From Amaurobius ferox (lineage: Eukaryota; Arthropoda; Arachnida; Araneae; Amaurobiidae): a stretch of DNA of 64,000 bases. Positions 54,290 to 64,000 of the stretch are shown here, piece by piece. The stretch is taken from NCBI GenBank assembly GCA_951213105.1, contig OX578147.1, positions 127,492,322 to 127,556,321 of the forward strand, read 5' to 3'. A program made the translations under genes and the position numbers. The first letter of the stretch is position 1. The number at the start of each line of letters is the position of its first letter. The notes under the pieces were generated by a model. That model was not told where the DNA came from. It was given only the letters and a program-made list of their open reading frames with translations, and made no database searches.

Positions 54290-57200
54290 AAAGCTTCCAA
54301 TAGATTGGCTGTTAAAATAAAACTGGGACAGAACCCACAAAATCCATTACCCTGCCAAAATTGTTTAAAACAGCAATCGAGTACTTGCCTTGATGTAAGG
54401 ACAGAACTCGCAATCTACAGGTCCGAAGGTTGGCTACCTAACTCTCTAACCACTAGACCTTTTAAGGCATGGGAATTAATGAATCTAGGAACTATTTAAG
54501 TTTTTCCTATGAAAAAATTTAAAAAAAAAAAAAAGAGCCAGGAAGCCCTTGAATGCTATATTTTAGTTTGGAATTGTATAAAGAGGATAAAATCAGATGT
54601 TATATCTAATATCTATTATACTTTATAATAGAAAATTTTAAAAGATAACATGAGATTTTGATCTCTTTTATATAAAATTCTAAATTGAAATGTAGCAAAC
54701 AAGGACTTCTTGACTCATTTTTTTAAATGATGAGCAATATCCGCACAGGAAACACTCAATTATTATTTGATTTGATCAGACTGCAATTTTACTTTATTTT
54801 AACTAGCTTCCACTAGATTGGCAATTAGAAAAAAAAATCTGGTATAGAACTATTACAAGGACAAGATCGTTTATTTACTGTTTAAAATTGTAATCGAATA
54901 AGTAAGGCGCATGAGGCGAGGACAGAACTCGCAGACCACAGATCCAAGCGTTCGCGGCATGACAATCAAACCACTAGACCGCTTGAGTCACGAAAAAAAT
55001 GAATCTAGGAACTATTTAAGTTTTTACTATAATAAAAAAATAAAAAAAAAAGTCAGGAAGCGATTGAATTCTGTATTTTCGTTTAGAATTGTATAAAGAG
55101 GATACAATCAGATGTTATATCTAATATCTATTATACTTTATACTAGGAAATTTTAAAAGATAAAATCAGATTTTGATCTCTTTTATATGAAATTCTAAAT
55201 TGAAATGTAGCAATCAAGGACTTCTTGACTCATTTTTTAAATGATGAGCAATATCCGCACAGGAAAGACTCAATTATTATTTGATTTGATCAGATTGCAA
55301 TTTTACTTTATTTTAATTAGCTTCCGCTAGATTGGCAAATAGAAAAAAAAATCTGGTATAGAACTATTTCCCTGACAAGATCGTTTATTTACTGTTTAAA
55401 ATTGTAATCGAATAAGTAATGCGCATGAGGCGAGGACAGAACTCGCAGTCCACAGATCCAAGCGTTCGCGGTCTAACACTCAAACCACTAGACCGCTTGA
55501 GTCACGAAAAAAGAATCTAGGACTTATTTAAGTTTTTACTATGAAAAAAAAATTAAAAACAAAAGGGTCAGGAAGCGATTGAATGCCGTATTTTCGTTTA
55601 GAATTGTATAAAAAGGATAAAATCAGATGTTATATCTAATATCTATTATACTTTATAATAAAAAATTTTAAAAGATAAAATCAGATTTTAATCTCTTTCA
55701 TATAAAATTCTAAATTGAAATGTAGCAATCAAGGACTTCTTGACTCATTTTTTTAATGATGAGCAATATCCGCACAGAAAAGTCTCAATTATTATTTGAT
55801 TTGATCAGATTGTAATTTTACTTTATTTTAATTATAAAGCTTCCACTAGATTGGCAATTAGAAAACATCTGGTATAGAACTATTACCCTGACAAGATCGT
55901 TTATTTATTGTTTAAAATTGTAATCGAATAAGAAATCCGCATGAGGCGAGGCCAGAACCCGCAAACCACAGATCCGAGCGTTCGCTGCTTAACTCTCTAA
56001 CCGCTTGAGTCACGAGAAAGAATGAAGCTAGGAACTATTTAAGTTTACTATGACAAAAATAAAAATATAAAGTCAGGAAGCCCTTAAATGCTATATTTTA
56101 GTTTAGAATTGTAAAAAGAGAATAAAATCAGATACTATATCTATATTTCTATTATACTTTATAATAGAAAATTACAAAGATTACATCAGATTTTGACCTC
56201 TTGCATATAAAATTCTAAATTAAAATATAACTTTTAAGGACGTCCTGACTCATTTTTCTTCTTTTTTTAATGATGATCAATATCCGCACGGAAAATACCT
56301 CAATTATTATCCAATTTGAACCGAAACTAAAATCGATATATATTATAATGCATAATATATTTTTGCTATTCAATTTCTGAGAATCTATCGAACAGATTTT
56401 CAAAATTAATTATTTGTTTGATACTTGAAACTATCTGGATGACCAGAAGCTATAGAATTATCCCAAAAGGCCCAGATTACCCTGACAAGATTGTTATATT
56501 TTAAAAACTGTAATCGAAAAAGCACTGCACTTGAGACGAAGACAGAACTCGCAATCTACAGACCCGCAAGTTCACTATTTAACTTTCTGACCACTAGACA
56601 GTGTGAGTCACGAGAAGGAATGAATCTAGTAACTATTTAAGTTTTTACTATGAAAAAAAAAGAGCCAGAAAACCCTTGAATGCTATATTTTAGTTAAGAA
56701 TTGTATAAAGAGAATACTTGATTTGATCCGAAACTAAAACCTATATATTTAAAGCACAAGCCTCTTTTATTATTCAATTTCTGAAAACTATCGAACCAAA
56801 TTTCGAAATTAATTTTTTGTTTGATAGCCGATACTTTCGGTTTAAGCTATTGAAGACATCGAATTACCTCCAAAGCCACAGAATTTTAAATTTCTATGGG
56901 TAAAAAAAGAGCCAGGAAGCACTTGAATGCTATATTTTAGTTTAGAATTGTATAAAGAGGATAAAGTCAGGTGTTATATCTACTTTTTATTATACTTCAT
57001 ATTAGAAAATTGAAAAGATTACATCAAATTTTGACCTCTTGCATATAAAATTCTAAATTGACATATAGCTTTCAAGGACTTCCCAAGTCATTTTTTTCCT
57101 CTTTTTTAATAATGATTAATATTCGCACGGGAAATACCTTACCTATTATCTGATTTGAACCAAAACTAAAATCTATTTAAAGCACAAGCCTCTTTTGTTA

Positions 57201-57330
57201 TTCAATTTCTGAGAATCTATCGAACCAAATTTCGAAATTAATTTTTGGTTTGATAACCGATACTTTCCGTTTGAGCTATTGAAGATATTGAATAACCTCC
57301 AAAACCGCAGATTTTTAAATGGGGTGGCAA
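54290..57330 (-). repeat. tRNA-derived satellite, minus-facing block, ~520-bp unit
   Basis: 'gcttccactagattggcaa' starts units at about 54291, 54806, 55320 and 55847, with decayed units following to about 57330. Each unit holds, on the minus strand, 'ggtctagtggttagagag' (A box) and 'gcgagttctgtcct' (B-box region), plus 'aggaagcccttgaatgctat' and 'gaggataaaatcaga'. Orientation is opposite to 52440-53480. Open frames in it are incidental. Confidence 0.75.
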
Positions 57331-57417
57331 GTACATTCTTTAAATTATTTTATCGTTATGGAATGCATGTTCGGTATGGTTGGTCTGTGCGGCACAGACG
57401 GAAAAGCATCAACTTAT

Positions 57418-58243
57418 GGTGTTATTACACGGGCAATCTTTATTGCCGAACTTCGGCAATTCCGCCCGTAAATCATACTTTAGGCTCCTCCTCTTTAACA
57501 GGTCCCTTCTCTCTAATCTTGCCGATTTCATTTCAGAAAGCATTCTTTGGTGTGTTTTTCGTATAATTTGAATCTTTTATATTCTAAAAGTGTCTGTAAT
57601 TTGTTAAAAGTTCTATTATTATTTTTCCATCTTCAGACTTTAGAAATTCCTCTAGGCAATGACACTTTAGGCCCCGCCTTTCTAAAACGCCCCTCCTTTA
57701 TTCCAAGAAGCATCATTCAGTGAGGTTTTTTTGTATAATTTGGATCTTTTATATGCCACAGGTGTCTGTAATTTGGTAAAAGTTCTATTATTATTTTTAC
57801 ATCTCCAGACATTAGCAATTCCGCACGGCAATGATACTGTAAGCCCCTCCTTTCTAACAGGCCCTCCCTGTTTAGTGCCGCCGATTTCGGGAAGCATTCT
57901 TTAGTGTGTTTTTTCGTATAATTTAGATATTCTATATCCCACAAGTGTCTATAATTTGGTAGAAGTTCTATTATTTTTTGCATCTCCAGATTCTAACGTA
58001 ATTGAGCTGCTTCGACGTGTTTGCATTACATTCGCCATCGCGAATGCAAATGAGAAGAGGAAAGGCGGAGCGTAGTGACGTCCAATTTTATCGTCCTCTG
58101 ATTGGGTCGCCGCTCAGAAATTGAGCAATTTTTATTGCCGAGTTCGAAAGAATTGCGGCAATTCTGCGGCAAGATTTCTTCCCATTGAAATGTATGATGT
58201 TGCTGAAAAATTGCTGGAAGGAATTGCTCCGTGTAATAACACC
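57418..58243. mobile_element. TIR DNA element, copy 2 (ggtgttatt family)
   Basis: Perfect 15-bp ends GGTGTTATTACACGG ... CCGTGTAATAACACC, then 'gcaat..ttgccg' inner palindromes. The body contains about three ~180-bp tandem units ('cgtataatttgaatctttta', 'tgtctgtaatttggtaaaag'), where copy 1 (19565-20126) has one. No transposase. The target duplication is not clear because the flanks themselves look palindromic. Confidence 0.8.
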
Positions 58244-58474
58244 ATTAGTAAAAGAAGTTTAGTAGGCATAAACTTTGTAATAGTAGATCCCTGGTTCGCA
58301 ACTCGCTTGAAGGAAAGTTACATTTCTTTCAAGTAAAATGAAGAAATATTTTAGATTTGTCTCATCTTCCACTTATTTGTAAAACAAAAGCAGTTCTTTA
58401 ACACTTATCTTCTGAGGATCTATCGGACCGATTTTACTTTATTTATTTTTAACAGCTGATATTTTCTGGATGAG

Positions 58475-58790
58475 TTAAAAGGAAACTTCCCTACCTGAAG
58501 CTAAGTTGAGAATTCCATGTTAATCAACTTTACTAGCTAAATATAGCGTTGGATTTTGACATTTTTTCTGGAATATTTTGCAAAACGTAGAACTGGACTA
58601 TAAGTAAAGTAAAAATAGAGCATAAGTACGTTCTTAAATTATTTTTAAAATTAATTAAAAGTAATTTTTAAAAGTAGAAAGATTGAAAATTCTACTTTTT
58701 TTATTCTAAAAGAAAATCTGAGCTATGTCGATTCTGAATTTTATAATAGGTTAAACATTGAATAGTGACAAAATGAAAACGTTTAATCTC
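58475..58790 (+). repeat. Dispersed repeat, copy 2
   Basis: Partner of 47970-48430, with the same phrase order. Lies just right of the TIR element. Confidence 0.55.
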
Positions 58791-59527
58791 TGCATTAATG
58801 CCGTAATAGCGCAATCTCAAAGTTTGAAATTGATTGATTAATAACGGGTTTTAGCTCCGCCTCCGATGGGGACTCGTTTTATGTTATCCTTTTTTTTTTT
58901 CCTTACAAGCATGAATTGTTGCTGAAGTTAACCATATTGTGCGTAAAATCAATTTTTTTCTGGCACATTCTCTATTTCAATTTGGGGAGGTGTTAAGATT
59001 TTCTACATTGTTTTGAAAGATTCCTTGCCCCCATTCGCACGAACGGGTGAGGGGGAGTCAAAATGCTTATATCAATTTTCTAACGCTATACAACTTTGTC
59101 ATTGACTTTTACTCTGTCTTTAGCAGGCAACGAGTTAGCCTTCAATACCCCAAAGGGGTGAGCCCCCTAAAGTTGTTTCATCGTGTAGCCTCATTGGAGT
59201 TTCCCATAGTTCACCTTATAATACCGTTTGGTAACCTCAATGCTTCTCTGGCCATCTTCCTTGACACCGTATATACTACCATCCATTGAAATTGTCTCAT
59301 CTGAAAAGAATAAGCGAGATCAGTTGCGAAACATGTATGGCATCATGTTCTTTTGGGTGATGAATCACGTCCCTGTCTAGATGCTAATCGGAGGACATGT
59401 CTGCTTATGAAAACAAGTGACAGGTATAAATCGGTGGCTATCCGGGAGAGTCATACTGAGGCCTACATCTGGCATCATAGTAGAAAAAGTCATCAGTTAC
59501 TACACTCCGTCTCTAGTTAAAAACAGT
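58791..59527. other. Unidentified DNA
   Basis: GC is somewhat higher from 59030 to 59500. An 80-codon open frame (59047-59289) has no clear family. The minus strand here contains 'DETISMDGSIYGVKE'-like reading, possibly eroded transposon coding, but I cannot assign it. Confidence 0.3.
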
Positions 59528-59531
59528 TTAA

Positions 59532-59750
59532 CCCATTGCTTACGGGTGGGACAGCGTCAAACCCAAACGAAGAACCTCTCAAAAAGACAGGTATTTGACA
59601 TACCCCATCTCAAATAGTTCGATCCCCTTTTGCAGGCATTGGCGTCCATGGACGCGAATATCTGCAAAGGAGGATCGAACTGTTTGGGATAGGGTATGTC
59701 AAATGCCTGTCTTTTTGAGAGTTGACGCTGTTCCACCCGTAAGCAAAAGG
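59532..59750. mobile_element. PiggyBac-like palindromic MITE, TTAA target
   Basis: Flanked by TTAA at 59528-59531 and 59751-59754. Ends CCCATTGCTTACGGGTGG and ccacccgtaagcaaaagg (inverted). Almost the whole 219 bp forms one hairpin centred on 'ggcgtccatggacgc'. Same family as 27545-27943. Confidence 0.85.
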
Positions 59751-59754
59751 TTAA

Positions 59755-61475
59755 CAGTGATAAAGTACGTTGGAATACGCTATTATCTACTTTGATACAG
59801 TATTTGGACACCTTGCAGAACCCCAGTTTCCGACAGGATAATGCATGGCTGCATACTGTCCCTCTCTTTGCAATATCTCCGTCATTTTGTCTTTTTACTC
59901 TTCTGTTAACCGGATGAGTTGCTTTTTGAAAAACATTGTACTTGCTTGCTTTCTGGTGGAGTAATTTTAATTGATTCAAGGACTGGGGTTCAGAGATGTA
60001 CTCAGGGAAAATCCCACCCTTAAACTTCTAGTAAACGGAGTTTCATATTTGATAGAATTTACAGAGATAGCGGGCTCGGAGAGAATGTAGATGACCGAAT
60101 TCGTGCCCGTCTCAGAGTCTTCAAAAATGAAAATAGCGAAGGCCCAAGCAGGCATCTAGTAGAGTGACAAAAAGGGTAATAGAAAAGGCACACCTAAGGC
60201 AGCAGCCAAGCCAAGACGCATAATTACGGGGTGCCTGTGTCTCATAGCACGTAACCCCACATCTGATGTATAGCAATGTCCATTAGTTATAGCAAATATG
60301 AGATAAAGCAATGCACTCGGCTCGATGAGGGTGCTCTGAAGAAATTGCTTGCTACAGCATGGATGAGATGGAGATTCTGTCTTGCATGGCTGATCTGGCA
60401 AGTAGGTAGGAAAGGGAAGGGGGAGGGGCTAAGACAAGGACCAATCAGAAATGATTGGACAGGAATGATAAGATTTAGAGAGATATATACAGATTAAGGC
60501 TGAGTTACAAGAAAAATATAGTAAGATAAATTAAATTATATACAGATTACAATTAAGATTTAACAAATTTACAAATTTAGTTTAAAAGCTAGTAGTTTTC
60601 CCGAAAAAATTGCCTCAAAGGAGGCACAAGTCTCTTTTCCTCACCAAAAAATTACACTTAAGTTTGCAAAAGTTTTCAATCTGCAACATGATGAGCTTGA
60701 GAAAAAGGGTTGGATCAGACGGAGAGGGAGGGGTACGTGAAGGGAAATCGAGAAGAGAGCGAATTCCCAAATGCCAGGAAGAGGTGTGATTATAGCTAGA
60801 AGTCAGATAACGAATATGAGTGTCACGAACCTCTGTCCATGCCAAGAGGACTGGGGAAAAGGTTGTTCTCGGCCCGCCATCTTGCTTCTTCGAGAGTTGT
60901 AGAGGTGGCCCAACAATTTGATACAGCGGGGTCAAGGGGCAGATATTGGAGGGAAGGGGGATGGCGGCTGAAGAACGGGGAACTTGCTTGCTGGACTCTC
61001 ATCTGAACGAACGATAGGACTCGAGGAGTTCCGAGTATTATAATGAATGAGCTTGAATCTGTGTATATGTGCAAATATTTAGATGTAATAAATGTGTCAT
61101 GTGATTCTATGAAAATGTTTTGCATAAGCGTAGAGGAAAGAACCATCGAACTGGCTCAAGGCGATGAGCATTAAGAATAGAGGCCAGTTGGTAACAATGA
61201 GAACAGTTATAAAACTGAGCTAGACGATGCCTCCGCTTTGCAGGAGTGATACCTTTACAATATAGGTTTGCAAAAATGAGTTAGACAGAAAGTTCTATTG
61301 CTACTACGACATAGTATATTCCGTGCTGAAAAGCAAGAAACAGGTTTCCGGATGCAATCTTTACGCTAAGAATGCTCCTTTTATGCAAGTTCTATTAGTA
61401 TAGAAATGAATCCCCGATTGAAAAAGTGAACGTGACCAAGAACGTGAAAGGAGATCACCATTATGTTCTTTATAT
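59755..61475. other. Unassigned region, possibly eroded element
   Basis: Several 60-107-codon open frames occur, mostly minus strand (60156-61146), without motifs I recognise. The plus strand has a purine-rich stretch (60400-60560) and 'gatgcctccgctttgcagga'. No splice-consistent gene model was found. Confidence 0.3.
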
Positions 61476-62000
61476 TGTTACGAACATGTAAAATACCTTC
61501 ACTGGATGCTCTTTTGAGAACCAAAAGGGAAAAACACCTTTACAGGCAGCCATTCCTATTACGTCAATGCAGGATTGCCATATTTTAACACTAGTGGCAG
61601 GGTTACTAGATTTAGCGATTTATCGCCAGGCGACATTTCAAAGATTCGAGAACTTGCTCGAAATAATGAACATTTTGGGAGATACGAGTCCCTTTTGGAA
61701 GTATATCAAATGAGTCGTTGCTGTTTTGGAGACCAGTTGACGTGATACGAGCTACATTGAATAGTGAGATGCGTCAATGTTTTGATAATAGTATTTGTTG
61801 TTTTGTGAAATATGTGGAGCATTGAATTGCTGTTTTAATGTACTTAACAGTTGTTTAGTAATCTTGTGAGATAGTTATCGAGCTATTTGCTGTATATTGT
61901 TCCTGTATAAGCTGTTCTTGTAAATAAACGTGTTAGTTATCCAAAAATGTGGACTCTCTTGTATCCTGAGAGTATACCCACGATTCCAAAGAATACAACA
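61476..62000 (+). repeat. Solo LTR of an unidentified retrotransposon
   Basis: Begins TGTTACGAACATG and ends GAATACAACA. Contains 'tgtaaataaacgtg' (polyadenylation-like). The 3' 340 bp match 50925-51285. No adjacent internal region or second LTR, hence solo. A target duplication was not found. Confidence 0.65.
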
Positions 62001-62024
62001 TTAAGATCTGCACGAGTGTGTGGT

Positions 62025-62052
62025 TATAATGAAAGCAATGGCTTTCATTATA
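62025..62052. repeat. 12-bp-arm perfect hairpin
   Basis: 'tataatgaaagc', four bases, 'gctttcattata'. Lies 25 bp after the solo LTR. Role unknown. Confidence 0.8.
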
Positions 62053-62739
62053 ATCCTAGTACTGGCCTATTAAAGATATGGTTCATTTATTTATTTATTT
62101 TTTAAAGGTATGACTAGGTGAGTTATTTTGTCTTTTTGTATATAAGCTAAAATGAGTGGAAAAGGGGAATAAGTCCAAGAAATTCAAGATAAATTAACTG
62201 ACGTGTTACTCAACTTTCTCATACTAGAAACCATTTTTGGTACCTTTTTTTTTCAAATTTTACAAGATTTATTTTTAAAAATCGGTATTATGGGTCCAAA
62301 TGATTACAATTATAGCGTGTTACCCTTCACTTTAAAGGGTTTGAATAAATATTTCGATTGATACCACTTGACAATCGGGTAAAAAATATTTCGATTGATA
62401 CCACACAACCCCTGGGAGGCGGGTAACTTGCCCCCCGAGGAATGGGGGGGCAAGATACAAAATAATTGTATCGCGGCTATTTTTTGCAACAATGATTGAA
62501 ACTATAAAGTCTCATGATCATTGAGCCATCAATAAACCCTTTTATTCATGCTTATGTCACATTTTGTCTTATGCTGCCATATTAAAATAAAAAAAAACTA
62601 AAATTTCGAAGTTTTCGCTTGAATTTAAAAAAAACTTTATATAGTTCTATATTTTTCGATAACAAAGCCGGATATAAAGTTTCGTGAAAATATATTAATA
62701 TGTGTGGCCGCGACAGTGTACACAAGAAATAGACTACAG

Positions 62740-62870
62740 ACATCACTTCATCTCTTAGTCAAAACGTGTTCAGGAGGTCTTGAAACATATATTGGCATCA
62801 AAATCTCGAAATCGAAAATTTTATTGAAAAAACAATACTTTCTCGATACTACATATGAGAGAGTATTAAC
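62740..62870 (+). repeat. 3' end of a hairpin-ended short element (other family)
   Basis: 'cagacatcacttcatctc', 'aaaacgtgttcaggaggtct' and 'caatactttctc..gagagagtatt' parallel the 3' ends of families 1 and 2 but with different sequence. Compare 1-80. Confidence 0.5.
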
Positions 62871-64000
62871 ATTTTAAATTAAATGTTTAAAGATTTAAAA
62901 AATACAACTAATCTTCTTTTGAAATCATTAATGGATCTTGAAACAAATGGAAGTGACTGCAAATCCTGTGCAGTTTTCAAAGGCTACAAATTATTTACCT
63001 GTTGTTTATAGCTAGAACTTTAAAATTTCGAGATTACAAACTTTAAAAACGGAACTTTTTTCATTTTTCTTCAACTTGACAAGAATATTACTCGAAAACT
63101 AGAAGGACTTTATAAAAACAAAATAATCCAGAAACTGAATTTTCCATTTTTGTTGCTCACTATTTTTATCTATCTTTTATGGTTTAGAAAATATTTTGAA
63201 CGAAAGTTAACACGGTGAAGAGGAAACTCACCCGGGCAAAAAATTTTTTTTTCCGAGAACAGTTCAAAATATTGTTAAATTATTTTCATATATTCATAAA
63301 TGGCACACAATTTCCAACAAAATAAGTACAAATTATTTAGAATTTTATCTATAAGGTTCTGAAATATATAAGCGCCCCCATATTTACATTTTTCGTAACG
63401 CTCCAATTTCAGCATGGATACCGTGACCATAGATGTTATTCACATAAAGAATGAAAGGAGAAACCAAACCAGCAAAGGCAAGGAGGCATCTATGAGGGCA
63501 AATAATTAGGATGTTAAACGGACACCTTCTTGTCTATAGTGGTGCAGTTGCACCGCCATTTTATCCTGGCTGCTTTTTGCCTTTGAAACATTGTTGCCAT
63601 TCAAAAAATTAGCAACAAGAAAGAAAAAACTTTTGGATAGTTTATTGTCAATTCATTGTTTCAAGTGATTTGCAATTCGTTTCAATGTTTTCCCCAAATC
63701 TGCAACACTAAAAATTATATTCTAAATTCAGTGAAAGTTTAGATTTAGATGTTTAAAAATATAGAGTGTCAAGGCAAGTCATGGATCATGCCAACAACTT
63801 GAGAAGTATCAGGGTTATCATTTATTTTTTATGTAGGCATATAGGAAACCTCAATGGCACTACACGAAGACAACTTTAGGGGGTGATGAGAACAAAAGTC
63901 ACACACACAAATACAAAGTTCAAGAGCAATGCAAAATTAGTACTAAGCATATTTGCTCCCCCCCCCTCCCTTAAAAGGTAAGAAGGAACCCTCAAAACCA
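62871..64000. other. Nothing identified
   Basis: AT-rich, no supported gene or element. A C-run lies at 63959-63966 near the right edge. Confidence 0.4.

Noticed and set aside
52800..56600. Clusters of true tRNA genes
   Set aside because: A- and B-box-like sequences are present, but acceptor stems do not pair and units are embedded in long repeats, so they are tRNA-derived repeats.
61470..62005. Target-site duplication for the solo LTR
   Set aside because: The flanks (tatat on the left, ttaag on the right) do not match, so no duplication is claimed.

Overview
This is an AT-rich, intron-like stretch of an animal genome. It has no bacterial operons, no rRNA genes and no intact cellular tRNA genes. 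An arthropod, probably a chelicerate such as a spider, is the best guess. The grounds are the mix of repeats: a Ty3/Gypsy-type LTR element, an RTE-type LINE, a Jockey-like LINE remnant, pogo/Tigger, hAT and piggyBac DNA elements, and many short elements ending in hairpins. Host assignment is inference only.

The one host gene I can support runs right to left (minus strand) across the left half. Seven short exons with GT-AG borders lie at 35331-35313, 35217-35053, 26497-26450, 20791-20723, 14958-14872, 12418-12365 and 5297-5196. Every intron is in phase 1 and the joined reading frame stays open. The predicted product has a lysine-rich block, two related Asn-Tyr-Lys-Glu exons, a Gly/Tyr/Asn repeat exon, an acidic Tyr exon and a six-cysteine exon. 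I do not recognise the gene, and it continues past the left edge.

The introns are packed with elements. 991-3698 is a 5'-truncated RTE-like LINE with a clear target duplication. 3728-37445 holds at least four families of short elements with a subterminal inverted repeat, a CA- or CAGA-type microsatellite and a 3' hairpin, similar in plan to Helentron-associated elements. They are nested and in tandem. Other residents are a Tigger element (23368-24738), several TIR and foldback elements, and an 83-bp satellite (13337-14821).

The right half is dominated by a complete LTR retrotransposon on the minus strand (39939-47320). Its two 895-bp LTRs are nearly identical, it has a 4-bp target duplication, and it carries a 1360-residue Pol-type polyprotein in which integrase precedes reverse transcriptase. 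This is the Copia-like order with Gypsy-like domains (Gmr1-type). It sits inside a decayed Jockey-like LINE. Further right are a broken pogo/Tigger transposase gene containing a hAT-like insertion (48885-50815), two related LTR remnants (50925-51285, 61476-62000), a tRNA-derived satellite in two opposite-facing blocks (about 52440-57330), and palindromic MITEs. From about 59755 to the right edge little can be identified.
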